NCBI RefSeq assembly: GCF_024345205.1
Contig: NZ_BROC01000004.1
Span: forward strand, 1-64,000
Direction: 5' to 3'
Origin: Lapidilactobacillus luobeiensis
GTDB lineage: Bacteria > Bacillota > Bacilli > Lactobacillales > Lactobacillaceae
Length of the DNA: 64,000 nucleotides
Shown: positions 17,587 through 26,259 of the stretch, piece by piece
Position numbering within the stretch: position 1 is the stretch's first letter
Layout of the letters: the number at the start of each line of letters is the position of its first letter
Program-made: the position numbers and the translations under genes
The notes under the pieces: generated by a model
Databases searched by the model: none
What the model was told of the DNA's origin: nothing
Seen by the model: the letters and a program-made list of their open reading frames with translations, nothing else

Positions 17587-18882
17587 TTAGTCCTTCTGTG
17601 TGGTTTCATTGATAAGTTTAACTTGTGGTGCGTCCCGGATCATGAATGGTTCCCCCACATAGTTTTCAATTTGAACATGATCAAAGGTGATATTACGAGC
17701 ATTATTGACAAAGAACCCTCGCTGCGTCATCGGTTTGATGTCTGCCATCATCGCTGGTTTCTCGGGTGTTGCACCAGATGCCATCCGAATTTGAACATGA
17801 CTAAACGTAACATCTGTGATCAATTGTTCTGGCAGCCCGTAAATATAACCAGCCGCCGAACGCACGTTTTGAGCAATAATATTCGAAAATTGAAATTGAG
17901 TGAATCGTGGTGTTTTTTCAGTAACTGGATACGCTCGTTTATCCGCCACATATTCGGTCCGACCATTAGGCCCGCAAAAGTAAAACAGGTTGAAGACAAA
18001 CGGACATAGGACTTCGTTCATAATGATATTGCTGACGACGAAATTTTTGATCACGCCACCACGTCCACGCCGAGATTTCAACCGGATCCCCCGGTCTGTT
18101 TGTTCAAAAGTACAATTACTGATCGTAACATTTTGAATGCCACCGCTCATCTCACTCCCGAGAACGATCGCCCCATGACCATGTAAAAGCGTACAATTAC
18201 TGATCGTAATATTTTCGCAAGCAATCTTTTCACTAGCATTCTGTTCAGTTCCTGATTTTAGTGCGATACAGTCATCACCAACATCGATTTGGCAATTACT
18301 GATCCGAACATTACGACAGGATTCTGGATCGATCCCATCCGTATTCGGTGAATCAATCGGATTCTTGATACTGATATTGTTGATGGTCACGTTCTGGCAA
18401 TTGACTGGGTGGACTGTCCAACTTGGAGAATCTTTGATTTGAAAATTCTCCAGCAGTACTCGCTCACAATCATCGAAGCCAATGAATTGCGGCCGTGGAT
18501 AAACTAATTTATCACGTTCTTCTCTGAAAATATGCCACCACTTCGCGCCGTTCCCATCCAAAGTTCCTAAGCCAGTAATGGCAATATTCGTCGCTTGGTG
18601 GGCATAAATGCAAGGTCGGTAAACTTGACGGCTGACCCCTTCCCAGCGAGAATCGATCACCGGAAAATCAATAGGATCATCCGAGAATTTTAGGATCGCG
18701 CCAGCTTCTAAGTGTAACTCCACATTACTTTTCAATTCGATCGAACCAGTCAAGAAATGACCGGCAGGAATCGTTACCTGACCGCCACCTTGATCAGCGG
18801 CCTGATCGATCGCCTTTTGGATCGCCTTTGTTGCTAAGTGTCCCTTTGCTTGCGCGCCTAAATCTACTACATTTATTGCCAT
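17587..18882 (-). CDS. Polygalacturonase, GH28
   Basis: A 431-residue beta-helix galacturonase. The GH28 signature residues are NTDGIDPES (180-188), GDDC (202-205), GHG (235-237) and RLK (267-269), all intact. The Asp residues at 182, 203 and 204 would act as general acid and base. It has no signal peptide, unlike secreted pectinases, and is probably an exo-acting enzyme on imported galacturonides. The frame is open 18 bases before ATG 18882, but this ATG has GAGGG upstream. It is first in an operon with an esterase and CE8, and divergent from a TIM-barrel isomerase-like gene. Confidence 0.92.
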   Translation of the reverse strand: MAINVVDLGAQAKGHLATKAIQKAIDQAADQGGGQVTIPAGHFLTGSIELKSNVELHLEAGAILKFSDDPIDFPVIDSRWEGVSRQVYRPCIYAHQATNIAITGLGTLDGNGAKWWHIFREERDKLVYPRPQFIGFDDCERVLLENFQIKDSPSWTVHPVNCQNVTINNISIKNPIDSPNTDGIDPESCRNVRISNCQIDVGDDCIALKSGTEQNASEKIACENITISNCTLLHGHGAIVLGSEMSGGIQNVTISNCTFEQTDRGIRLKSRRGRGGVIKNFVVSNIIMNEVLCPFVFNLFYFCGPNGRTEYVADKRAYPVTEKTPRFTQFQFSNIIAQNVRSAAGYIYGLPEQLITDVTFSHVQIRMASGATPEKPAMMADIKPMTQRGFFVNNARNITFDHVQIENYVGEPFMIRDAPQVKLINETTQKD

Positions 18883-19023
18883 GATTTTGCCCTCGCTCAT
18901 CTTCTATTTCGATCTTTACGATCGATCTAAACCTAGCTGCTCCACTTCAAGTGCATAAAAACAACAATCCTAGCATTTATTGCTATTACGATAATGAATC
19001 CGTTTTATATTAGTGATATCATT

Positions 19024-19040
19024 ATAATATTGAATATTAT
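19024..19040. promoter_or_regulatory. Candidate operator in the divergent GH28 / isomerase region
   Basis: A perfect palindrome of 8+1+8 bases (ATAATATT-G-AATATTAT) about 55 bases before the isomerase-like gene and 140 before GH28. It could bind a regulator shared by both directions. Which regulator is unknown. Confidence 0.45.
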
Positions 19041-19095
19041 TTTCAAATTCAATCAATTACTTATCAACGTCTGATAATCACTAGGAGGAGTTCTA

Positions 19096-19941
19096 ATGAC
19101 GCAACTACCACTTAATTTGGGGATCCGCGCTCATGATCTATCATTCAGTGATCCAACTGGTTTGATCACTGATTTGAAAAATCAGGGGTTCCAGCACACC
19201 CAATTTTCAATCAAGAAATGCTTTCCTACCATGTTAAACCGCAATCTGGATAGTACCGTTGGTCTTGCCGACCACTGGGGCAATCTTTTTCAGAAGAACG
19301 ATTTAAAAATATCGGTTCTAGGTTGTTACGTTAATCTTGCTTCAGAGGATCCTGCCGTCCGCGCAAATGCGCTGGCAGAATTCAAACATGATATCCAGCT
19401 TGTTCATAACTACCAAGCTGCGTTGATCGGCACTGAAACAGGCAGTGTTGCTAACGGTTATACGTCCCGCAACTTTACAGAACAGGCTTATCAAACTGTC
19501 CGTTCTTCAGTTGCGGAATTAATTGCGACTGCCGAAAATTTTGGCGTGACCGTGGCAATCGAGGCCGGCCTGAATCATCCCATTTATACAAGCTCATTAG
19601 CCAAACGTCTAATCCACGAGATCCAATCTCCAAATCTCAAAATCATCCTGGACTGCGCTAACCTTGCTCGTCCTGATAATTATCAGGATATGGAGGCAGT
19701 CGTTGGACAGGCCCTTACTGATGTTGGCGATCAAGTTGAAGCAATCCATCTTAAGGACTTCATCGTTGAATCTGGAAAAATCAAGGTGGTCCCGGTTGGT
19801 CAAGGGTTGATGGACTTCACTTCGATCCTGACCTTTATCAAATATGAGCGGCCCGGTATTTACGTTTCATTAGAAGCAACTCGGGCGCCTTATATCCAAC
19901 CGGCCATTCAATTATTGAACAATTTATATGAACAGATCTAG
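19096..19941 (+). CDS. Xylose-isomerase-like TIM-barrel sugar isomerase/epimerase
   Basis: A 281-residue protein of the AP-endonuclease-2 / sugar-phosphate isomerase fold. The metal-binding pattern is visible: Glu in VAIEAGLNHP, Asp in IILDCANL, His in AIHLKD and a late Glu in VSLEATRAP. It shares GIRAHD, VLGCYVN, GTETGSV and VVPVG(Q/E)G with the gene at 46.5 kb, so the two are paralogues. Substrates may be uronates or ketoses released from pectin, but none can be named. TAGGAGGAG precedes the ATG. It is monocistronic and ends at a strong terminator. Confidence 0.8.
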   Translation: MTQLPLNLGIRAHDLSFSDPTGLITDLKNQGFQHTQFSIKKCFPTMLNRNLDSTVGLADHWGNLFQKNDLKISVLGCYVNLASEDPAVRANALAEFKHDIQLVHNYQAALIGTETGSVANGYTSRNFTEQAYQTVRSSVAELIATAENFGVTVAIEAGLNHPIYTSSLAKRLIHEIQSPNLKIILDCANLARPDNYQDMEAVVGQALTDVGDQVEAIHLKDFIVESGKIKVVPVGQGLMDFTSILTFIKYERPGIYVSLEATRAPYIQPAIQLLNNLYEQI

Positions 19942-20019
19942 CATTCAAGTTTTTACTAGTATCGGCCAATAAATTTATTAGCAATCTAGAAAATCGTTGC
20001 AAACCCTTTACTAAGGCTG

Positions 20020-20071
20020 AAAAGCGGCAACCCCTTATGCAATTATAATTGCCCAAGGGGTTGCCGCTTTT
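20020..20071. terminator. Strong bidirectional terminator
   Basis: A 17-base perfect stem (20020-20036 with 20055-20071) flanked by A and T runs, between converging genes. Confidence 0.85.
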
Positions 20072-20151
20072 GCGCTTCCTAATACGATTACTGGCAAAAA
20101 ATTGAACTTTATATGAAAACACTTTTATCAAATGATTTGAAGCTCAATGTC

Positions 20152-21300
20152 TCAAATTTCTTTCATCGCCAATAATTCTGCATAAGCATAGATCAATGGT
20201 GCGATTCCTTTGCCATCATTGGCAACGACAGGCTCGGAGATATAATACTCGTATGAGCCGTCTCGCGGTTGATACTTCCCTTTCGCCGGCATTCCACCCA
20301 GCCCGGCTACTAAACAAATATCGGTCAAATTGAAACGTTCTTGTTCTTTTTGTAGCTTCTGATCAATGACCGCCTGAATAATGGTCCGCCCTGCTTCAAG
20401 ATATTTTTCTGGTAAAACGCCTAAGCGCACCCCTTTAATAAACGTGTAGCCGATCGCACAAGTACCACTGGTCTCCAAGTAATTCCCGGCACGCTGGCCT
20501 TGATCTGTGACTTGATAAAACATCTTGCTCTTAACATCTTGATAACGCAGCAAGGTAGCGGCCAGGTCCTGTAGTTGTCGCTTTAGATCGCCACTCAATT
20601 CTGAATTGCCAAGCAATTCGATCGTATCAACTAAAGACATCGTGTACCAACCGATCGCTCGCGTCCAAAAGTTAGGACTCTGTCCAGTTGTTCCATCGGC
20701 CCAAAAGGCCAAGCGTGTTTCATCATAGGCATGATAATACAGGCCACTTCGATTGTCTTTCAAGTACCGCTCAACATTAGAAAATTGCTGGATCACGTCT
20801 TCCACATGTCCACTTTGGCCAAAACGTTGATCATATTCTAAATAAAAGGGTTGGATCATGTAAAGGCCATCTAGCCAAATTTGATACGGATAAATCAGTT
20901 TATGCCAAAAATTCCCACTTCTTGTCCTAGGCTGATATTTCAACTGAGTCATCAACCGATCAAGGGCCCGCCGATATTTTTCCAAGCCTGTGCGTTCATA
21001 CAAGGCAAACAATACTTTACCTTCATTGATCTCATCAGCGCTAAAATCGGTTGCTTGGTAGCCACGGATCTCACCTTGATCGTTAACAAAAAAATTGACG
21101 TAATTTTCAACAAATTCAAAATATTTAGGCTCACCCGTAACTTTAAACATGTCCAAAATCGCCAATAGCATACAGCCATCAACGTAATCCCACTTGGGTT
21201 CAGCATGGTCACGAATAATTTCCTGGTTCCAGGTCACAATACCTTCTTTAGGCAGTGAGTTGGCCATTAATTCATCGAGATAAGTTGCAATTTCCTCCAA
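20152..21300 (-). CDS. Unsaturated rhamnogalacturonyl hydrolase, GH105 (YteR/YesR-like)
   Basis: A 382-residue (alpha/alpha)6-barrel enzyme that removes the unsaturated galacturonyl residue left by rhamnogalacturonan lyases. The general acid/base Asp is D144 in IWLDGLYM. FWTRAIGWY near 215 and YVDGCML near 39-45 are the other family blocks. The length fits the family (about 370-380). It is the last gene of the operon carrying a CUT1 transporter, directly downstream of the RDD gene. Its presence suggests that the transporter imports unsaturated rhamnogalacturonan oligomers. Confidence 0.92.
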   Translation of the reverse strand: MEEIATYLDELMANSLPKEGIVTWNQEIIRDHAEPKWDYVDGCMLLAILDMFKVTGEPKYFEFVENYVNFFVNDQGEIRGYQATDFSADEINEGKVLFALYERTGLEKYRRALDRLMTQLKYQPRTRSGNFWHKLIYPYQIWLDGLYMIQPFYLEYDQRFGQSGHVEDVIQQFSNVERYLKDNRSGLYYHAYDETRLAFWADGTTGQSPNFWTRAIGWYTMSLVDTIELLGNSELSGDLKRQLQDLAATLLRYQDVKSKMFYQVTDQGQRAGNYLETSGTCAIGYTFIKGVRLGVLPEKYLEAGRTIIQAVIDQKLQKEQERFNLTDICLVAGLGGMPAKGKYQPRDGSYEYYISEPVVANDGKGIAPLIYAYAELLAMKEI

Positions 21301-21312
21301 ATCTTCAACTCC

Positions 21313-21762
21313 TTATGCTTTCTGAGAATGACCTTTAACACGAACCGGTTTATTCTCACAAATCAGTTTTGTATGTGTTGCTTCCTCATGGCCCCCAAGC
21401 TTACCGCTAAAAACCGGTAAGCAAATGAAATAGCAGCTCATCAGCTTACATAAGATCTCACGCTGAATGATGATCGGCACAGTCAGGTTCTTCCGCTTTT
21501 TATCTGTCGAAACGATTCTTAATCGGTAAAAACCCTTGCCTAAGGTCTGGCCATTCAGCATGAAAGGGTACTGAACCAATAAGTTGATCAAAACAACAAG
21601 GATCAAGGCAATGATCGCACGGATCACAGGGCTTTTAATAACCCCCTCAAGCTTAGGTACGATCACTGCCAAACTAACAAATAGCGATAGAAAACCAACC
21701 AAAAGATCGATCATTTGAGCAAATATTCGTTTCATAAGAAATACAACTGATGCTTTTTTCAT
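21313..21762 (-). CDS. RDD-family small membrane protein
   Basis: A 149-residue protein with three or four membrane spans. FLMKRIFAQMIDLLVGF near the start contains the Arg and Asp typical of RDD proteins, and GQTLGKGFYRLRIV is the family's middle block. The start ATG shares a base with the stop of the upstream permease gene (TAATG), so translation is coupled. Its function is unknown; its position inside a transporter operon suggests a role in the membrane complex or in processing. Confidence 0.75.
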   Translation of the reverse strand: MKKASVVFLMKRIFAQMIDLLVGFLSLFVSLAVIVPKLEGVIKSPVIRAIIALILVVLINLLVQYPFMLNGQTLGKGFYRLRIVSTDKKRKNLTVPIIIQREILCKLMSCYFICLPVFSGKLGGHEEATHTKLICENKPVRVKGHSQKA

Positions 21763-22619
21763 TATTCTTTACTCCCAGTTGAAGCGACCCCGTCAACGAA
21801 ATACCGTGATCCCATAAAGAAGAGCGCGATCATTGGCAAAAGGCCTAAAGTTGAAGCGGCAAAGACGCGACCATAGGAAACCATTGCTTCTCCATCGAGT
21901 TGCTGCTTCATGATCAAAGACAGTGTTGCCTTGTCAGCACTATTCAAATAAATCAATGGTCCCTGGAAATCATTCATGCCCCACATGAAGCATAACAAGG
22001 CGACTGTGATGATGATTGGGCGGATCACCGGCACAATGATCTTGAATAAGATCTGGAACTCATTACAGCCATCCATGACTGCCGCCTCATCGAGCTCTCG
22101 AGGAATCGTCTTCATAAACTGAATGATCATAAAGATAAAGAATGACGAGGACGCGAAAATATCCGCAACATATAAACTGGCGAAAGTATCAAGTAACCCT
22201 AATTCCCGATAAAGTAAATATAGCGGGATCCGAAATGCCAATTCAGGCATCAGTAAGGTGACGATAACTGCGCTAAAAACAAACTTTTTCCCACGGAAAG
22301 ATTTGCGCGCGATCACATAGGCTGTCAATAAACACGACAGGACCGTGAAAATCGTTTTAGGGATCAAGAACTTCAAGGTGTTCATGAAGTAAAACCAAAT
22401 GTTGTGCTCTTTAGTGATCTGCCACGCTTTAGCGAAATTATCCCAAACGATTCGATTTTTAGGTGGAAAAATATTCAACGTGCCAAAAATATCAATATTC
22501 TGTTTAAAGGCCGAACCGATCATCCACAATAAAGGATAGATCAGAATAATGCCGACGATGATCAACAACGTATAGCGAATGATCTCGTTGATCCGTCTTC
22601 TGCGACTGCTCATTTCCAT
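21762..22619 (-). CDS. CUT1 ABC transporter permease (MalG type), system 1
   Basis: A 285-residue permease with six predicted spans. The EAA loop is LDEAAVMDGCNEFQILFKI, the coupling motif that contacts the ATPase. GGGGG-rich SD precedes the ATG, 12 bases after the stop of the partner permease. It forms the inner-membrane channel with the MalF-type gene and is fed by the lipoprotein encoded at 23.7 kb. The genes at the end of the operon (RDD, GH105) indicate rhamnogalacturonan oligosaccharides as cargo. Confidence 0.92.
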   Translation of the reverse strand: MEMSSRRRRINEIIRYTLLIIVGIILIYPLLWMIGSAFKQNIDIFGTLNIFPPKNRIVWDNFAKAWQITKEHNIWFYFMNTLKFLIPKTIFTVLSCLLTAYVIARKSFRGKKFVFSAVIVTLLMPELAFRIPLYLLYRELGLLDTFASLYVADIFASSSFFIFMIIQFMKTIPRELDEAAVMDGCNEFQILFKIIVPVIRPIIITVALLCFMWGMNDFQGPLIYLNSADKATLSLIMKQQLDGEAMVSYGRVFAASTLGLLPMIALFFMGSRYFVDGVASTGSKE

Positions 22620-22631
22620 TTTGCTATCCCC

Positions 22632-23549
22632 CTATTCATTATCATTCGTGAAGACCCACTTATCCGACGACTTGAAGATGATGATGGTCAACACCCCGAT
22701 TATCGCCAAAAGGATCCAGGTCAAGGCACTGGCGTAACCATAATTACCATTTTGGAAAGCCTGATCGTAAATATATAGATTCAGGAAATAAGTGGCGTTG
22801 TTGGGTCCACCTTTAGTGATCAAATAGGCCGAATTGAATTCTTGGAAAGCCTTGACCAAGACATTGATCATGTTGAATAAAATCACTGGAGTAATGATCG
22901 GCACCGTGATACTGAACAATTGCCGAACTTTACTGGCGCCATCGATCTCTGCAGCCTCATAAACAGATTTAGGCACACCTTGTAGCGCTGACAAGAAGAT
23001 CAACATCGTTGAACCAAATTGCCATGTTTTCAAAATGATCAAGGTGATCACAGCAAAAGTTGGGTCCTTGGTCCAGTTGATCGCAACGTCACCCCCAAAG
23101 TTGAAAACACTGAGGATCGTATTGATCGGGCCGTTAACGTCAAATAGCATGGTCCAAAGGATCGAGACCGCAACGTTCCCCCCTAAGATCGAAGGAATAT
23201 AATAAGCAGTCCGGAAGAAATTGACCCCTTTTAACTTGAAATTCAAAATTGCAGCAACGATAAACGAAACAATGATCACCATCGGTGTCCCGATCAGCAC
23301 ATATTTCAAAGTCGCTACCAGTGACTGCCAGAAAACATCGTCTTTTGTAAAAATCTCAATATAATTTCTGAATCCAACAAACTCAGGATCACCTAAAATC
23401 GGATACTCTTGTAAACTATAAATAAATGAAGTGACGATCGGATAAACTTTAAAAACAACAAATCCGATCATCCAAGGAACTAACATCAAAAACACGAAAT
23501 AGTTTCTTTTCTTCTTTACCTTTATTGGCTTAGTTTCCTTAGCTTCCAT
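22632..23549 (-). CDS. CUT1 ABC transporter permease (MalF type), system 1
   Basis: A 305-residue permease with six spans after a charged cytoplasmic N-terminus (KPIKVKKKRNY). The EAA loop is VYEAAEIDGASKVRQLFSI. It pairs with the MalG-type gene 12 bases downstream. A stem-loop with a T-run separates it from the binding-protein gene, a common way to make more binding protein than channel. Confidence 0.92.
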   Translation of the reverse strand: MEAKETKPIKVKKKRNYFVFLMLVPWMIGFVVFKVYPIVTSFIYSLQEYPILGDPEFVGFRNYIEIFTKDDVFWQSLVATLKYVLIGTPMVIIVSFIVAAILNFKLKGVNFFRTAYYIPSILGGNVAVSILWTMLFDVNGPINTILSVFNFGGDVAINWTKDPTFAVITLIILKTWQFGSTMLIFLSALQGVPKSVYEAAEIDGASKVRQLFSITVPIITPVILFNMINVLVKAFQEFNSAYLITKGGPNNATYFLNLYIYDQAFQNGNYGYASALTWILLAIIGVLTIIIFKSSDKWVFTNDNE

Positions 23550-23600
23550 CAGTTCAACTTCTTTCTAACTCATTTTTATTGCGAGTAACCAACTAGCATC

Positions 23601-23645
23601 CAATAAATAAAAAGCGAAGGAGCTCAACATCACAGCCTCCTCCGC
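23601..23645 (-). terminator. Attenuating terminator between binding protein and permease genes
   Basis: On the minus strand, GCGGAGGAG pairs with CTCCTTCGC (23637-23645 with 23614-23622, one G-U) and is followed by CTTTTTATTTATT. It probably lets only part of the transcripts continue into the permease genes, or protects the upstream message. Confidence 0.6.
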
Positions 23646-23658
23646 CAAATCATGTTCA

Positions 23659-25005
23659 CTAACCTTGATAATATTTATCCAAAGCTGCTTGCTGCTTTTC
23701 AACATACTGTTTAGCTGCAGCTGCTGCATCGAGCTTGCCTGATCTAAACGCTTCAATGACGGTATAACGTTCATTACGAACATTCTCATCTTCGAAGTAA
23801 GGATCCATGACGGTTTGATTGTATTTGTCTAACATGGCATAGCCATCTTTGACAACACCCTCAAGCAAATCGTTCTTGACTTGAAGTTTCTTAGTGACTT
23901 TATTGCTTGAGATCCCTAGTGAATCCGCAGCAGCCTTAACGGCACCTTCATCTGTAAACAAGAAATTAATGAAATCCGCGGCAACTTCTGGATGCTTCGA
24001 GTTCTTCGAGATCGCATAACCAAAGTTTGGTTTAACGTAGATCGATGGTTTCTTATCAGCACTTGTCTGCAAGTATGAGCCGACGACCAAATCATCTTTC
24101 GCAGCACCGCTCTTATAAGACTCAGCCCATTGTGCTAATGAGTTAGCCCACTCATAGACCCCACCGACTTCACCGTTGACCCAACCTGGGCTAGCATTCG
24201 TGTCGATCGAAGGATCTTGGTTGAATGTTGGCATGGCGCCGGAATCTTCCAAAGCCTTATATTCAGTCAAAACGCTTTTGACTTGCTTAGCTGTGTAGTT
24301 GACCTTGCCATCAGTCTGCATAACTTTGCCATACTTGTTAAAGAGCATTTGAGCAATGAATAAGTCCTTAGAAACTTCGTCCATGTTTTGGAAAGCATAT
24401 TTATTATCTTTACCCGTGGCGGAATTATTCTTGCCGATCACCTTGCCAGCCTCTTCAAGTTCTGCATAGGTTGTTGGCAATTCTAGATTATTTTCTTTGT
24501 AAAGCGCCTCGTTATACATGCTGACCCGACCAGTCATCCCGTGAGGAACGGCCGCTTGTTGCCCATCGACTTGCATCGCTTTCAAATATTTTGCATCCCA
24601 ATTTGAAAAATGCAAGTAACTCTTGACTTTGTTTAAGTCATAAAAGACATTTTTGCCCTTACCGTATGAGAAAAGCCAATTATAGTTGACTTGCATCACA
24701 TCGGCTTCAGTCTTCCCAGAAAGCTGGGTCAAGATCTTAGACTGCCAACCATCCCACGGACCATACTCAACCTTAACGGTCACGTTAGGATGTTTCTTCT
24801 CATAAAGTTTGACGACTTCCTTCATCGCCTCATGGCGGTTATCAGCACCCCACCAAGAAAACTTGATCGTCACATCTTCTGTTGGAAATTTCGAAGCTTT
24901 GCTAGATGTTTTAGCCGCTTCTTTCTTCCCAGAGCCACATCCAGATAATAATGTGGTTAGTAGCAAACCGGAAAGCAACAGTGAAACTAGTGTTCTTTTC
25001 TTCAT
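23659..25005 (-). CDS. Solute-binding lipoprotein of CUT1 ABC transporter, system 1
   Basis: A 448-residue extracellular sugar-binding protein. The N-terminus MKKRTLVSLLLSGLLLTTLL is a lipoprotein signal with lipobox LSGC, and the lipid-modified residue is Cys23. The mature domain begins with IKFSWWGADNRHEAMKEV, the layout of family 1 binding proteins. The frame is open another 34 codons upstream, but ATG 25005 has GTGGAGG before it. Its promoter carries a cre-like site. It likely captures unsaturated rhamnogalacturonan oligomers, judged from the GH105 gene in the operon. Confidence 0.92.
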   Translation of the reverse strand: MKKRTLVSLLLSGLLLTTLLSGCGSGKKEAAKTSSKASKFPTEDVTIKFSWWGADNRHEAMKEVVKLYEKKHPNVTVKVEYGPWDGWQSKILTQLSGKTEADVMQVNYNWLFSYGKGKNVFYDLNKVKSYLHFSNWDAKYLKAMQVDGQQAAVPHGMTGRVSMYNEALYKENNLELPTTYAELEEAGKVIGKNNSATGKDNKYAFQNMDEVSKDLFIAQMLFNKYGKVMQTDGKVNYTAKQVKSVLTEYKALEDSGAMPTFNQDPSIDTNASPGWVNGEVGGVYEWANSLAQWAESYKSGAAKDDLVVGSYLQTSADKKPSIYVKPNFGYAISKNSKHPEVAADFINFLFTDEGAVKAAADSLGISSNKVTKKLQVKNDLLEGVVKDGYAMLDKYNQTVMDPYFEDENVRNERYTVIEAFRSGKLDAAAAAKQYVEKQQAALDKYYQG

Positions 25006-25040
25006 TTTTGTCCTCCACCTTTTAACCATGACTACAACGT

Positions 25041-25054
25041 TGTATGCGTTTACA
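25041..25054. promoter_or_regulatory. Catabolite-responsive (cre) site
   Basis: On the minus strand, TGTAAACGCATACA fits the CcpA consensus TGWAANCGNTNNCA with one deviation. It lies just downstream of the -10 box of the transporter operon, where CcpA would repress when preferred sugar is available. Confidence 0.65.
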
Positions 25055-25057
25055 TAT

Positions 25058-25085
25058 AGGATACAACATCTACGGAAACAGTCAA
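25058..25085 (-). promoter_or_regulatory. Promoter of the system 1 transporter operon
   Basis: TTGACT (25080-25085) and TATCCT (25058-25063), read on the minus strand, are 16 bases apart. The cre site begins a few bases downstream. Confidence 0.65.
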
Positions 25086-25253
25086 TAGATTTCCCGGACA
25101 AGACCAATCCAGTGAATGTTTAAATGTAAACTTATACTAAATTGACTTCTTCTGTAATATTAGTTTTACCTGATATCGTCATACTTTATCAATAATTGTT
25201 GGCTTTAATGATCCACGGTCAACTGATCTCGCCAGAATAATGCGCGTGTATCA

Positions 25254-25290
25254 AAAAAGAAACGCTGAATAAAAACTCCAACGTTTCTTT
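25254..25290 (-). terminator. Terminator after the AraC gene
   Basis: AAAGAAACG (25256-25264) pairs with CGTTTCTTT (25282-25290). On the minus strand a T-rich run follows. It separates the regulator from the transporter operon. Confidence 0.7.
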
Positions 25291-25325
25291 AAATGACGCC
25301 AACAATGATCAGAACTCGCTATCAC

Positions 25326-26204
25326 CTAAAAGTTATTCTTTTCCCGCAACGTTTCTTTATAGACGATCTTCTTTTTGCGATATTGTAAGGGACTACTCTC
25401 AACATATCGTTTAAAGACGCGATTGAAATAAGTAACATTGCCATAGCCGACCTGTTCTGAGACCTCAGAAATACTGTACGTCGTATCTTCCAAAAGTTTT
25501 TGAGCTGCTTGGATCTTCTGGATATTGATGAACTCACCAACAGTATAACCGGATTCCTTTTTAAACACGCGACTAAGGTAGGACTTATCCAAATAGAAAT
25601 ACTTCGCCAAGTCCTCCAATGAACCTACTTCATTGTAATTATTACGAATATACCATTTGACTTTATTGACAAGCTCATTCTCCGGCATTCCGGAGGAACC
25701 ACTGTCTAAAAGCGAGCCACGCTGACGCAAGCGAATGATATAAGAAATCAATTCAAGTAATTTAGCGACTGACAATTGATGGTACATGACATATTTATTA
25801 GACACTTCCCAGGCGATCATTTCAAAAAGATCTTTTAAATACTTTCGATCAGCCAGTGGGACTTCGATCACACCACTATTCTCTGCAAAAAAACGAACCA
25901 AATCGATTTTAAGCGGTGCGAAATAATCGCAAAATTGTGAGTTCTCGAATAGTAACAAGACGCGATCATGGAAAACCGAATTATCAGAAAACGAACAATG
26001 GATCTGATCAGCATTGACGATCACTAAACTTCCCGGCTTCAAATTGAAAGTTTTCCCTTCAATGAAGAAGCGGCGCGACCCATCAAGATAATACTGGATC
26101 TCATATTCAGGATGCCAATGCTTCACCATGTTATATTCCTCGTCACGGGTACAACGATCGATACTCAGGCCATTCATCATTCCTCGATAGATAACGTGCT
26201 TCAT
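25326..26204 (-). CDS. AraC-family regulator of the system 1 operon
   Basis: A 292-residue regulator with an N-terminal cupin sensor. HWHPEYEIQYYLDGSRRFFIEG and LKPGSLVIVNADQIH in the first 90 residues form the sugar pocket. A C-terminal double helix-turn-helix follows (LAKYFYLDKSYLSRVFKKESG and SEVSEQVGYGNVTYFNRVFKR). ATG 26204 follows GGAGGAATT. It lies upstream of, and on the same strand as, the transporter/GH105 operon but is cut off by a terminator. It probably activates that operon when a pectic oligomer is present. Confidence 0.88.
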   Translation of the reverse strand: MKHVIYRGMMNGLSIDRCTRDEEYNMVKHWHPEYEIQYYLDGSRRFFIEGKTFNLKPGSLVIVNADQIHCSFSDNSVFHDRVLLLFENSQFCDYFAPLKIDLVRFFAENSGVIEVPLADRKYLKDLFEMIAWEVSNKYVMYHQLSVAKLLELISYIIRLRQRGSLLDSGSSGMPENELVNKVKWYIRNNYNEVGSLEDLAKYFYLDKSYLSRVFKKESGYTVGEFINIQKIQAAQKLLEDTTYSISEVSEQVGYGNVTYFNRVFKRYVESSPLQYRKKKIVYKETLREKNNF

Positions 26205-26259
26205 TTAGAAATTCCTCCAATCAAGAAATCCCCGACGTCACACTTGATCCTTTAGTTTT

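Noticed and set aside
17524-18009. 161-codon frame opposite the GH28 and esterase genes
   Set aside because: Antisense shadow that spans two real genes.
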